Assembly (NCBI GenBank): GCA_036852015.1
Contig: JAANDG010000408.1
Span: 62,001-126,000 of the forward strand
Length of the DNA stretch: 64,000 nucleotides
Source: Pelodera strongyloides
Lineage: Eukaryota; Nematoda; Chromadorea; Rhabditida; Rhabditidae
Direction of reading: 5' to 3'
This document shows positions 13,201 through 24,884 of the stretch, piece by piece. The notes under the pieces were generated by a model, which did not search any database, was not told where the DNA came from, and saw only the letters and a program-made list of their open reading frames with translations. The translations under genes were made by a program, and so were the position numbers. Each line of letters starts with the position of its first letter. Within the stretch, counting starts at the first letter, position 1.

Positions 13201-13929
13201 GAACATTTGTGGGGGTAACACATTATTATTGATGTGATAGGAAGTCAGAGTGTGCACCATATCATGAGCGTTATGCGATGAAACGTTGCGGTAGGCATTC
13301 TACACTTTTAAAACGAAATACCTGCCGGTTTTTGAAAAAGAGCAAGTACACGAGCGTCCAATGCAGCTTATGCAAATCAGCATAAATTAAGAATAAACAA
13401 ATCGAGCCAACTTCGAGTAAATTAGCATAACTGTGCAACAGTTCTGTGGAAGGCATTCCGCTTTCAAAAAATGGTATTGGGGCGCCTCAGTAAGCAGTAA
13501 TTCTATAATTATGTAGTCGCGCTATACTTGAAACAAGCCCACCGTTGTGTGCCCGTTGTCCTTGATCTCTCCGCGGGTGTACAGCACGACGGGGCTGACG
13601 ACGACGTCCTGGAAGCTGTCGACAAGCTGGACGACATCAACCTCGTGGAGTGTGTGGATGATGCACTGTTGGATCTGGTCCTCGTCTTGCCAGGGTCTTC
13701 TTAATAAAGCGGTCTCGAGCACGCCGAAGACCTAAATGACCATATACAGTAAATGTAAGTAAAGCGAGTTAAGTCCGAAGTAAATGACAAATAAACAAAG
13801 CAAGTGATCTACACCTTCATGAAGCAAAGACAATCATAGTGAGATGGATATCGTACCTGGCGGCGCCTTGACGGTTTGTGTTTCGGTACGGTAGCGACTA
13901 CTGTCATTGGAGTCTGGTATGAGCTGCTA
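8444..13929 (-). CDS. Unidentified minus-strand gene, candidate exons only
   Basis: Coding-looking segments with splice-like borders and C/G-ending codons lie at 13929-13859 (RYRTETQTVKAPP), 13731-13528 (68 codons, contains EVDVVQLVDSFQDVVV and GHTTVGLFQ), about 10376-10291 (FIMWNNVGLVVFKKAQRALE, somewhat TPR-like), 9648-9458 (QAITLAAEEVAIVNIGVTVD), about 9093-8992 (SFDVLQDRVVEIVVEGC) and 8540-8444 (FRIWIQDPEHTASWLYRAHQ). I could not join them in consistent phase and do not recognise the product. They lie upstream of the iPLA2 exons on the same strand, so they could be its poorly conserved 5' half or a separate gene. A 2.5 kb tandem duplication separates the 13.5 kb and 10.4 kb exons. Confidence 0.35.
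8736..8950 (+). mobile_element. SINE-like retroposon with B-box and TTTATC tail
   Basis: A Pol III B-box-like sequence (GGTTCGATCCCGG) at 8750-8762 is followed by a ~170 bp body and a tail of TTTATC units near 8928-8945. A tRNA-like head, unrelated body and short microsatellite tail is the layout of SINEs mobilised by non-LTR retrotransposons. No ORF. Family not identified. Confidence 0.5.
9710..9892. mobile_element. TTAAAGCG MITE copy 2
   Basis: Ends TTAAAGCGAAATACCAGCCG and CGGCTGGTAGTTCGCTTTAA are inverted repeats bounding a ~180 bp element with the family's A/T-rich core. It lies between two candidate exons of the unidentified minus-strand gene. Confidence 0.8.
10165..10256. repeat. (AT)n microsatellite followed by (AG)n
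   Basis: About 65 bp of alternating TA, itself palindromic, runs straight into about 25 bp of AG. Simple sequence. Short open frames across it (YIYIYI.., LSLSLS..) are artefacts. Confidence 0.95.
10856..10928. repeat. TAACG minisatellite
   Basis: Irregular tandem copies of TAACG/TAACGTATC. The same motif recurs near 11160-11200 and 12265-12295 within the large duplication. Confidence 0.7.
10922..13470. repeat. ~1.1 kb tandem duplication (two units plus a partial third)
   Basis: Unit 1 is about 10922-12109, unit 2 about 12110-13187, and a partial third about 13188-13470. Each starts at a GTTC..GGTTAGAAC..GTGGGGGTAAC-like junction and carries the left end of a MITE (AAAACGAAATACCTGCCGG). Units 1 and 2 also share a 150 bp GCGGTACTCACGCA minisatellite and a block ending in AGGCAATTAGGCGGCC. 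Unit 2 has lost most of the MITE interior, and unit 1 has one extra minisatellite repeat. No coding potential is seen. The array probably lies inside an intron of the unidentified gene. Confidence 0.85.
11563..11725. repeat. GCGGTACTCACGCA minisatellite (unit 1 copy)
   Basis: Repeats of AATGCGGTACTCACGCA with variants (ACAGTACGCGTGCA). The second copy is at about 12666-12810. It creates spurious open frames. Confidence 0.8.
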
Positions 13930-14025
13930 CACGGTGGAATCGAACCCCCATGGCCTTCCTGTTAGCAGGCGCAAGCCCGATGACGACACTGCACTATCCG
14001 ATGATGAACTAGCACCCTTGGCAGA
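13925..14025 (-). other. tRNA-like element with B-box
   Basis: On the minus strand GGGGGTTCGATTCCACC is a good T arm/B-box with one mismatch in the stem. About 45 nt upstream, GATAGTGCAGTG resembles an A-box. The anticodon arm and acceptor stem do not pair, so this looks like a tRNA-derived SINE head rather than a tRNA gene. Confidence 0.35.
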
Positions 14026-14039
14026 TGGCAGATCAGACC

Positions 14040-15700
14040 TAAACAATTGAAAATTACATGAAAAGTAATATAAAAGAAACGAGAAATAGAGCGTATCAAA
14101 GCTTTAGTATTGAAAGGGAAGAAGAAATAAAGAAACATCTCTATTTATATAACATGAAGTAGGTAGCGTAACTAAAGAGAAGAGGTGCACCCGCGTGCTG
14201 AAGCGAACTGATATGAACTGATTGGACTGATCAATCACACTCACACGTCTGGTTTCGTATGTTAATTAGCATTTGAGCTTATGCTAATTTTACGTGTTTT
14301 GGTATCGAGGACGACAAGACTTACAATAGGGCACGGTTGCCAGTGAGATACGTTTCAAGAGATAAATAATAGAACTAACATAATAATATCTTCGCAATAT
14401 CTTCGCATAATAATTGAACTCATCGACTTACAATAGCCCGTATTCTCGGGTCGACGGAAACGTTCCGTTTGGGAAATCCTTTGTATGCAAATTTCTCGAC
14501 CATCTAGACTAGCTGGAGGAAAAATTTGCATACGAATGAGCTCCCAAACGGAACATTCCCGTCGACCCGAGAATACGGGCTAATAAAAGCAAAAGAAAAT
14601 GATACGTAATATAGCAAGTACGTAAAAAATACGAACAACTTAATCAATACATCTAAATTTTCCTCTAGTGGTGTTTTCCCGCACTCTTTTGAAAGTTTTC
14701 AATTGCCCATCGAGCAATTAACTTTAGAAGCAATTACCCTTTTGTTTACGGGTAATTTAGGCAATTAAATTGCACTCCTGAAGCAAAATTACTGGTGGGG
14801 AACTGAAGAAACCCCCAAAATTTGAATATGGCTGGAAAAAAAATCATCATTTCTTCTGGAAAAGCCACCCCTTTTTGTTATCGTCTTCACGATAAAAAAA
14901 AGTGCGCCCGCAATTTATTGTGATCGTGACAGATTTATCGCGATAAACTTTTGGACATTTATCGCGCAGGGACGCTCTACTCCCCAGAGAGCTAAAGAGT
15001 CATCTTCAAGCTAGTCATCTTGAGGTCTCCTGTGTAGGAATCCCTTCAAATGTAACCCAGTTTTCTAAAGTTTAAATCCGGCCGGTTTTTGAAACACATC
15101 GAGCGCATCATGATTCTACCCACCTTTCCAAAAAGAACAAGCGAAACAAACTATTTTCAGAAAGTTCATTGAACATGAATAGTGAAACGAAACAAACAAC
15201 CCAGAAATCCGCCAAATCACAATTATGATTTAAAAATGATTTTTCAGTAATAATAGGAAAACAATGAAAAGGGTAAACATTAAACATTAACTAACAAAAT
15301 GCACCAGAGGAAAATAAATAAATTAAACACATAAATTATTAGGGGATTTAGATTCTACAGGATCACATCAACAACTGTGAAACCAACTCTGGAAAGAAGA
15401 TACAAAACAGGTAAAAAGTTCCAAAAACAAAATTACATACAAGGTATCTGATCTACAAAACCAAAGAACGATCAAGTATTGCAGCCCATTACAACAGAAA
15501 CTTTGCATGAAAGTTTCGCTACTTCACAACTTCGTAAAAGAGAGATGTTGATAGTTTAAACAAACCTCAACCCAACAAACACTTTTATGAACTAGCGCTA
15601 TTTCAAAGACAATTCTTGACAATGTCAGATTCAGAAACAAACAAAAAAAAGACATTTCCAGTCAGTGTCAACAGTTACAAATTACCTTCTGTGTCAAATA
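14040..15700. other. Intergenic or intronic stretch, palindrome at 14432-14582
   Basis: No exon recognised. 14432-14582 is a palindrome: AGCCCGTATTCTCGGGTCGA is mirrored at the other end, with arms of ~60 bp. A half MITE end (CCGGCCGGTTTTTGAAACAC) lies at about 15076-15105. The 3' untranslated region of SEC11 would fall at its right end. Confidence 0.6.
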
Positions 15701-15711
15701 CAATAAGCCTA

Positions 15712-18700
15712 CTACTGTTCCCTATGAAGGATAACAAAAAGGGCCAGTGCTCCAAGGACCGCATACTTCAGTTTCGGATAGTCATTCATGAGAATAGTGA
15801 CCATTCCGACGTACGGTACGATTCCCTTGGCTCTTCCGACAATGTCCGTCCGAGACAGCCACATCTGGCCGACGGCATACAGACCACGATCGTCGACCTG
15901 CAACCATACAGAAAAGATGCTAGCATTTTGTTAACTAGTTAATCGTACGATACTACCTCAACTGCACAGCATACATATAGTAGAATTCTTGCTACACTAA
16001 ATTATCCATGATGTTTGTAGAGCTCAATTTGTGGCTTGCAGCGTTAAAGTCATGGGTATCGATTCCTTTGGCCATAGAACCGATATATACGACAGCTGGT
16101 TTACCAGGTCCAGGTATGCCTTTTATATTCTTCTGTGTTGTTCTTTCTGATACACAATGCAAACCCTGCGCTCTACATAAGTCTATAAGTCATGAGTAAT
16201 TGAGCGCAAATGTAGATATATGTAGCTATTAGACACGGTAATTATAATAGCAAACTACAGAGAATACTACGGAGAACGCCAAACTACAGAGAATTGAATG
16301 TAGACAATACAATACACAACTTGCGCACTCAGCTATTACGCGCCGTTCTTTTCATCCACCTATTGACACCAACTACTGACACTGAAATTACCACAATTTC
16401 GGACATTAACAATCTACCATGAAACATGATGGTTAAAAACAAGAAGCAAATGAATTCCCAATTCAAATCAACTCACATTATTATTATCTCCCTTGGTCAA
16501 GATCTTGGTCTCCGATGGCGACTTCTCATGTACCTGAATTGATCAAAGGTCAAAAGAAAGGTCATAGTTAGGCCTGCCTACGAAAGAGATCTGAACTACG
16601 CGCGGGTCCCGTGCCTGAAATAGAACTGAAGAAAAAGTGGTGAAGTTCTGTTTGGGACCGGGCTAACTAAATGTGGACGGCAAACCTTGTTATTAATATC
16701 AAAATGTTTCACAAAATGAATGTATTTGCCCCGGTGATGGTTGGTGCGAGACTATTAGCATTCCAATTTCCAATGGCAAAACGAAAAGCGTTTTGACCCA
16801 TCGACAGAATAATAAAATAAAAAAATAGTCACCTTAATAACTCTGTGCACAATAGGTATGTCTCGGCCGTCAATCTTGAAGACAGTGATATCTCCAGATC
16901 GCACAGGATCCGCCTGAAACATATGCATACATAATAAAGGGTTTATTTTCCGGCCCATGAATATGAACTGAAAGGCTATACGGTACTAACAGTACTAACT
17001 CAGAACAAGATTACAAGTTTTGAGTCAGCACTGCGCACCTTCCTTCTTTCTCTACTTCGGAATAATTTCGACTCATTATAATGGCCTGTCCATGTTTGCG
17101 ATTCGCACTTGCGAAAATGACAATGCCTGTAAATGTTCAGGGCATTTTACTCACATGAATGTCAAATGCCTACCGTAACCCATGCGAATAACACATTTGA
17201 AATGGTCCTGCAGCTTTGAAACGGATTCATACTATTTTGAAATAAATCCGTACTAGATTCTAAATCGCTGCGGGACGATGTCATTTGCATTGACTCGAAC
17301 ATGGACAGGCATTTGTCATTTTCGCAAGTGCGAATCGCATACATGGACAGGCCATAAGAACCGGAAAAGTGCACATCAAACAAGTCCACGCAAATAAACG
17401 CCACTATACATGCTTACATCAGATTCCATATTAAAGTACACAATCCACATCCACGCAATCAAATTCAAATGGTCAACTGGTGAAGTGGTGCCATAAATTA
17501 AAGGGACGCGGTCACCGTTTTGGCCCTTATGTATACTTTGTGTTATATTATCTTCATAATTTACAACGCATAAGTGTTGGGAAAATGTTTTGCAAGAAAT
17601 GCGGCAACATCGAGTAAAATTATGACGAAACATTTTGTCCTCGAACCAATACGCACCGTAACGCTAGTAATTGGCCAGCATATGGCCGTGCTGATAATGA
17701 TTCAACGAACGTTATTCCACTAGTTAATCGGTCGAATACCTCGCGGGCATTATAACATTTGGTTTTCTATGGCTAACTGTGGACCTTGGATCGGACGCAA
17801 CTTTTTTAATCAATGAATTTCTCGCTGAAAACAGCGTTTTTCGTCGGATTTTTTCCAACGCTATGTTTTTCATACTGTGCAGTTAATAAAAACAAAAAGT
17901 ATACTTAAGGGTCAAAACGGCGACCGCGTCCCTTTAAACTTACAACAATTCATTCCTTAATGTGTAGACAAAGGAATAAATCGAAAATGCTCATAAAAAC
18001 CACGAACCTGGTCATTGGTTAGCAAAAGAAGGTCTCCGCGGAAGAAAGCAGGCTCCATGGATCCTAAACACACAACAATTACACTACTAAAGGAAATCAA
18101 AACTAACAACAACAAAATAATTACAAGTTTCAAGTGACAACACAGGCTACACCGGACCAATGAGAGGGAAAAGAAACTCTAATGAGTAATGACGCGTTCG
18201 GGATGGGATGGACTTTCAGAGGGAGAAACCCGGCAAAATCCCCGTTCGGGATGCGGGATGGACCTTTCCGCAAAGAATTCAAGCGCACAATACCCTATGA
18301 ATTACCTTTCAAAACTCTTTCCCGCCCAAAATCACAAGCTAATTCATACGGTTTTTCCTAGCATATTAAATTTTCCTAACATTCCTAGCATATTAAAGAG
18401 AAACAACGGCCGGTTTTTGAAACACATCGAGGGCAGCGGAATTCTTATGCATGTATGCTAATTTGCTCGAATTTAGCAATTTAGCTCGATTTTTATTCTA
18501 ATTTATGTTCATTTGCATATGCTGCATAAGAATGCTGACGTACTCGATGCATTTCAAAAACCAGCCGGTATTACGCTTTAAATTGAGTTCGGGAAAGCCC
18601 ACCCCGAAAGCACTATTAGCAAAAAGTCACGAACAAGAGGGCATTCATTTGCACCGACAACGAAAGTGTCTGTAGCTAATAACATAACATAGTATTTTAA

Positions 18701-19325
18701 ATGATTTAATAATAAAAAAATACCTACCTGACAAAACGACAACAATCGGGGATTCACTTCCAGTCACCACCATTAGTCCCTTCCAAATCATGAGAGCCGA
18801 AGAAACAACCATGGCAAAGTTCAGACACTATAAGGTAAAAAAAATAATAAACAAAAAAATTCTTACATATATATATAATAATAGGTCATCACTCATCACT
18901 TCTCTAATATAGTACACCACTAAATCACAATCACAGTTTGATTGGTGAAATCATGAAACGCATATTTCAAATTACATTAGCTGCGTAAAACACGATGTTT
19001 CATACGCATTGTAAAACGGAATTCTTCGTCGTTATTTGTAGTGTTATCATCTCACGCAGAAAACTGGACAACTGCCATGTTTTGATTACACAAAGTTACA
19101 GTCCGGGTATGATGTGCAGCTTACATCTTACATTTAACATTTTACCAGTCACAGATCAAACTACCACTACCGACTTATCTCCAGCTTGTGTGTTCATCCA
19201 TACCCACGCGAAATATACGTGTCAAAAACAACGAACACAGAATATAAAGGACATACCTGGTAAACCAGCTGCCGTACGTTCATCCTCTTTATCTCGTCAA
19301 ACATTGGCATGTCGAAGAGACCCAT
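15712..19325 (-). CDS. sec-11: Signal peptidase complex catalytic subunit SEC11
   Basis: Membrane-bound serine protease of the ER signal peptidase complex that removes signal peptides from nascent secretory proteins. Six exons on the minus strand: 19325-19257, 18827-18728, 18063-18008, 16913-16833, 16533-16477 and 15897-15712, all in phase, giving 182 aa, the usual length. N-terminal MFDEIKRMN and a transmembrane segment in exon 2 precede the catalytic Ser in VVLSGSMEPAF (about residue 58), His in IPIVHRVI (about 98) and Asp in VDDRGLY (about 123). A C-terminal hydrophobic helix ends ILHREQ. A TTTTCAG acceptor 9 nt before the ATG suggests trans-splicing. RPB7 ends about 540 nt upstream on the same strand, so an operon is possible. 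The largest intron (16914-18007) contains an inverted repeat. Confidence 0.96.
17081..17358. repeat. Inverted repeat in SEC11 intron
   Basis: TTATAATGGCCTGTCCATG..GCGATTCGCACTTGCG at 17085-17130 is mirrored at 17308-17358, with arms of about 50 bp around a ~175 bp spacer. It is probably another fold-back element; the termini differ from the TTAAAGCG family. Confidence 0.7.
18393..18582. mobile_element. TTAAAGCG MITE copy 3
   Basis: Left end TTAAAGAGAAACAACGGCCGG is somewhat diverged. The right end CCAGCCGGTATTACGCTTTAA and the core match the family. It lies in the SEC11 intron between exons 2 and 3. Confidence 0.8.
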
Positions 19326-19866
19326 TTTGAAATCCTGAAAACAGAAACTCATTTCCTCCCTTTACAATTAGAGTAAAAGCAAAAACAAATAGGCAATTAA
19401 GATAATCATTAAAAAAAATATATAATCCTAATAATATACAGATATGATAGCGGTATAACACTACCGCGGTATGCCAGCGAATATAGTAAAGCTATCAAGT
19501 CTGAGATCACTTTTTATAACAAAAAAAAAGACAAATACGCACAAAATAATGAAAAATGTACAACATAACATATTGTGTGTGAAATAGCAAACAAAGTAAC
19601 AAATTCAACAATTCTCGAGGGTTCTTCCATTATGAGGCTAATATGATGAGATTTAAAAATTAAATGGAGTTATGCCCGTACTTAACAACAGTTCAAATCC
19701 AAGTTGACTATAATTCACAGCGAGAAAAGAAAAACTAAACAATAGCTGCATATCTTCATTATTCGATTAGTTTATATTGGGAGGTAAACCGAAAGGGTGA
19801 CAATGAATAACAATAAAATAATGAATGAATGCGCAGAAAGGATACACAGACAGATGCATGTGTCTA

Positions 19867-21054
19867 CTACTCAGTATTGGTCAGTCCCAGGTAATCGTCC
19901 ATGAGTGTTCCAATGGCAAAGATATCATTCGCATCCACACGGGTACCGATCAATTTCACCTAAATTGGTGCCAAACATTATTCTTGAAGCTTGAAGCGAC
20001 GGAACGGAAAATAAAAAGCCGCAAAAATTAGAACTACAAAACCAATCTATGTAAACTTTAACTATGGCCTATTTTGGCCTTGGTATGCTTTTTTATGGAA
20101 ATGGAACAAACTACTAAATTACACGACACAAACAGTTCGAATGTCATACCAAAAATGGAAGTAAACAAAAACAGAAAACTGACCCTAATTTCATCGTCCG
20201 GTTTGATGACCTGCGACTCGTCCTGCGTTTTATAGCACGGAGGATTTGAGTTCGGCTCAAACTCCATGTCAGGAGGGATACAATGCCGGGAGATAAAGCA
20301 AGACAGGGGTCCGATATCGCAAAACAAGCCCACTTTATTCACCTAAAACAAGAAGTGTTAATTTTAGCGCCTAGTTTCAAGTACGTAAAATTGCAACGGA
20401 GAATAATCAACAGTACAGAAGAAACAAAGAAGACTGGTACTCGACTAAGGTTCCCAGTAAGTCTCGCGTTGTTAAGCGCAGCGCGGGTCTTACCCTTTGC
20501 CTTTGGTTGACTTTCTCACTTGTGAACATATATAACAAATGTAAAAAAGGGTGGATAACGAAAACTATAGAAAAAAACTAACTTGATTCACTATGGCATC
20601 CATAACTTGTCCCTTAAAAGGACGGAAGACAATCGCCTTGTATTTGACGGGATAAATAACGCAGCCTCTACCTGAAACGTAAATAATTGAAGCCATTTCG
20701 CACTACATCTCGGGTAAATTCATTATGAGAATAGAACTAGAGACAAAGCAAACCACGAACCTGGTTGAATAATACCATGACCGATTGTGTCTATAGTTGT
20801 CACAGCAATAACAAAGCCGTATTTGCCCGTGCATGTTCCCTCAACCTAGAAATCCGCAAACGATGGAAGAATATGGCATTCGAAAAACTAGATGAACGTA
20901 AACCGAAAGAGCAAGAAGCAATAAATATGCAAACAAATCTATAACCAAAACCAACCTCACTGAACAGTTTGTTTTTGATGGTGTCATGAAGATTGGGACC
21001 AAAGTACTTTGGATGCAATGATACATCGTGATCTAGAGATAAATGGAAGAACAT
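19867..21054 (-). CDS. rpb-7: DNA-directed RNA polymerase II subunit RPB7
   Basis: Pol II stalk subunit that dimerises with RPB4 and contacts emerging RNA. Five exons on the minus strand: 21054-20956, 20845-20761, 20671-20583, 20342-20184 and 19959-19867, giving 174 aa (family about 172). The N-terminal tip domain begins [20 protein letters not shown]. The central [18 protein letters not shown] and [19 protein letters not shown] are characteristic, and the C-terminal S1/OB domain includes [20 protein letters not shown] and ends in [21 protein letters not shown] ends 5 nt before the ATG, a strong spliced-leader acceptor. SEC11 follows on the same strand; ARFRP1 starts about 680 bp away in the opposite direction. 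Confidence 0.97.
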
Positions 21055-21737
21055 CCTGCCTGAAAAATAGTTATTTACAAAGACAATAGACAACCATGCA
21101 CCTCCATATCGAACAAGTCCTTTATTCATAGAAATGAGACAGGGAACGAGCTAACACCAAATAACACTTAGTGTCAACTAATGTTCTCAGTAACAAGGCT
21201 CACAACAATAACAAAAGAAAAGGCCAAAACAAAACAACAAATGAGTCCATAATTTTTTGTTGAAGCACGTCAGCGTTTTTGGCAACAAAAGGCAACAAAA
21301 ATGCACGGTTGCTAAACTACAGCTAAATTCAAATTACGCAAAACGTCCTCTAAAAATACAATGTTTCGTCTTTTTGTACTAAAGTGTAGCTTATAAAAAC
21401 GAAATGCACGGTGCATGCACGACGCCACGGCGCTTAAATGAGCGCGGCACCCACTCTAATCTAAAGTCTTCTTTATATTCTGAATAGTCTTCTTCTATTT
21501 CTTATGCCTACGAACGAGCGAGATTTTGGTTTTACTTCCTGTTTGCGACCTGTCGTACTCATCATTAGATCAAATCTATCGTAGTTTTTCGTTTTTTTTT
21601 TTTTGCCGACTGTTAAAGTGCTTGTGGTGCCCCAAATTTTCAGCTATTGTTTTAGTGTCCAATTTATTTAGTGGTCGGCTAAGGACTTTGCTTGGGCGGA
21701 CTATTCCTCTTGCGAAATTACGTAAATCGTCACGAAG
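21055..21737. promoter_or_regulatory. Divergent intergenic region RPB7 / ARFRP1
   Basis: About 680 bp lie between the start codons of two divergently transcribed housekeeping genes, so this segment should hold promoters for both. No specific motif is claimed. An acceptor-like ATTTTCAG at 21636-21643 could be a trans-splice or 5' UTR intron site for the plus-strand gene. Confidence 0.5.
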
Positions 21738-24700
21738 ATGTACACATTGTCAGTTGGTCTTTACGAACAATTCTTCGCAAAGAAGGATTACTACGTGGTT
21801 ATTGTGGGCCTGGACAATGCTGGAAAGACGGTACTTTTTACCGTTTTACAGTTCAGTTATGTATAGTTAGCATAAAAATTTATGAGTGATTGCTCGCATG
21901 CTATACGGTGTTACTGCTAATTAATTGTAGCATTTGATGGCAGCTTCAAGCAGTGGCACATTTGCTTCCAGTAACAATTGTTCCTTGCAGACGTTTCTGG
22001 AACAAATCAAAGCGAAGTTCGTTGCGAACTATCCTGTTCTCAATCCATCGAAGATTACAAGCACTGTCGGGTTGAATAGTAAGCGGTTTATGTATTTTTC
22101 CACTTCATTGGGGTGTTTTCATCAAGCCACCTATACTATACGTCACTTTCCTAGTGATGATTGATGATGTCACCCGGTCACCGTCATATTACGTATAAGA
22201 ATTTGACTGTGCGTAGGCATAGATTCAAAATATGGAGTATTGTATCAGTCCTCCCTGGGGATTGATTGGTAAAAACCAAAACTAACAAATGATAGTACGA
22301 ATCAAAGTTAGAAAAAATCTGACCCCTCCTAGCGTCAGAGGCCAGAGTCGCTGTTATATACAGTAGTTCTACCAATACACTCAAAGAGAACGGTTCCCCA
22401 ACAAATGATGGATTGCACATTGTTATGCATGGAATGGGAATCGCTCCCCATTTGGGTATTGAATGAAACATATAGCTAAACAATCTTTTGTAAAATATCC
22501 CGTTCACTAAACTAGCTAAACGAAGACTACTTATAAGAAATTCTGGCGATAGAAGAGACGTTCCCTTTTCCCACTGACGAGAGTGATAGTTCACAGATAT
22601 CGCTTCCCGTTTCTATGAATGATTTAGCTAAGTAAGTTTTATCGATGCACTATCATATGCAATATGCTTACGGTTATCATGTGCTGTATGCTATGAGTGC
22701 CGCTAGGCTAAGTTGTTGTGGTGAAACTTGAAACTGCGACCTATTTTTCAAGCCAACCGTCGTAAGCCTCCTTCGTCCCTAGTCCATTAGTCATCCTGTT
22801 ATAACTTACAATTATTCGCATCCAAACAACCGTGTGTACAACATAATTTGTGTTCCACGGTTCCACTTAAAAGAGGAAACAAATTGGGAAGATATAAGTG
22901 AATAAATTCAACAAACTAACATGAATATACCATACATTATACGGTAACCCCGTTTCGACCCTTCGCATACGAGGATTTTGCCACCGTTGGGTCTCATCAG
23001 TGCGATGACGGTAGGCTTAGGCAGAGAGTGAAAGAAAGGTAAAGTAGATATTGCGAAAGGGATAGAGAGACAAGGGTTATAGAGTATGTAAAGAAATAGA
23101 GTAGTTACATTTCACGTATTTCAGTTGGAAGTTACCTTTCATGTATTTCAGTTGGAAAGGTTGAAGTCGGGCAAGCACGATTGAACTTCTGGGACCTAGG
23201 CGGCCAAGAAGATCTCCGAACTTTATGGAGCACTTATTTTGAGGTCAGTCCTTTTCAATTAAAGCTGATAGTAAGTAATAACTGTAAGATGGTAGAGGTT
23301 AGCATATAATCCAAATCCACGGCAAGTGAAACTGTGGCTGTGCGGGGTGTCGTCGTGTCATTCATGTGTGGAACCTGAACGTCTTTGTGGCTTTTGACTT
23401 CACTGCCTGCTCTTTGTTTCTGACCGTTTGTTTGTATAGGAAGCAAGTGCACTAATATTCGTGGTCGACGGCTCCCGACGAGACCTCTTTCCCGATGTTG
23501 CAAAATCTTTCAGTACGTTTTGAGTTTTCCATGGGACATAGTAACGATTAGAGGCCAGTAGTTGTTTCCATAAATATATAAACAAACAAATCTTTTTGTA
23601 GTCTCTTGCTTAGCGCATACATCCAAGACCTTATTTATCGTGCTAAAAAGCAGAGTAGAACCTGTGTGATGCGAGATGCGATGATAATCATAAAATATAA
23701 GACAGGACAACTCTTTTTATATATTGAGCACATTTCCATTCACCGTCAATAATTACTGCAATAAGTTTTGTCCACAGTCAATTAGGATTATTAATGAGAA
23801 GTTAAAATTAAAGAATCACAGACAATACAAATGCTTCACACAGAATACATATACAAAGTTCGCAACTGGTTAAATATACCTCCAATCTATAATTACATCT
23901 GAAGGGAACGAATTTGCGAATTATCAAACAATATGTTCGTTGTGCAAATAAATAACATTGAATACTGCGCGAGTATGAATTAAACATGCGAACCGTCAAG
24001 TTCACGTCAAGTATTCTATCAACAAGTTACGTTAAAATATAAAAACTGTACAAACGAATGTGAAACAGTTATCTCCTACTTCTATTGTTCTAAACAAGGA
24101 ATCTAAATGAACACGTATAAATCAATCAATGTGAAGAAACAACGGAATAAAATAAAACATGTTAAGCGGCGATACGCCGAAGGCGTAGTACTAAGTATTT
24201 TCAAACAAAGAAAGAAACCAAATTCACTAATTATTATTCGTTACAGAAGATGTAATGCAATCGGAATTCGTACAACATGTTCCCGTTTTAGTCGCCGTCA
24301 ATAAAAGTGAGCTGGATGACGCGGCGGCTGCTAGCGAAGTATGTGATTTTGTTAAAATTTCCAAATTTTCGGGGAAAGGTGCGAAGTCATTAACGCGAGC
24401 ATAGTAAGCATATATGTCTTACTTAACACTAAACTATGAGTATGAGAGTTAAGTTGATTGTCGTAAGTAGATAGGAATTTCTTAGCTAAGAGGCTTGGCC
24501 GCTATCAAGGGGAGGGGGGGGGGGGTGAGAACCAGTATCATAGAAATTGGATTAAAGCGAAATACCGGCCCGTTTTTGAAACGCATCTCAAGTACTTGCA
24601 TTCCTATGCACTTATGCAAAGAGGGGTCTAGTTTTTATTCTAATTTGTGTTCATTTGCATATGCTGCATAAGAAGGCAGGTGTACGCAGTGCGTTTCAAA

Positions 24701-24884
24701 AACCGGCCGGTATTTCGCTTTGAATGTTCAAATGTTTCAGGTGCGATGCCTCTTGGAGGATGATGATCATAAGGCAGACCTGGCGGTTCTTCCAGTTTCT
24801 GCATTAGAAGGCCTTAATGTGGATAGATGTGTACGGTGGCTACTTCGCTCCTTACAACAGTCAGATCAGCGCCTGCAATTATAG
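21738..24884 (+). CDS. ADP-ribosylation factor-related GTPase (ARFRP1-like)
   Basis: Small Arf-like GTPase. The family acts at the trans-Golgi, recruiting Arl1 and its golgin effectors. Exons 21738-21830, 21991-22078, 23152-23243, 23440-23512, 24247-24338 and 24741-24884 join in phase to 193 aa. It starts MYTLSVGLYEQFF, so there is no Gly2 for myristoylation, as in ARFRP1 where an acetylated N-terminus is used. Visible motifs: P-loop GLDNAGKT (24-31), effector STVGLN, WDLGGQ (74-79), NKSE (134-137, replacing the usual NKxD) and SAL (165-167). The NYPVLNPSKITSTVGLNIG stretch is typical of ARFRP1. A 27-nt duplicated acceptor precedes exon 3, and a MITE ends 17 nt before exon 6. Confidence 0.95.
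24518..24531. repeat. G homopolymer run
   Basis: Mostly G run (AGGGGAGGGGGGGGGGG) in the last ARFRP1 intron. Confidence 0.9.
24552..24723. mobile_element. TTAAAGCG MITE copy 4
   Basis: Full palindromic copy with ends TTAAAGCGAAATACCGGCCC and CCGGCCGGTATTTCGCTTTGAA. It lies in the ARFRP1 intron, 17 nt upstream of the last exon, so its right end falls in the pyrimidine tract region. Confidence 0.9.
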
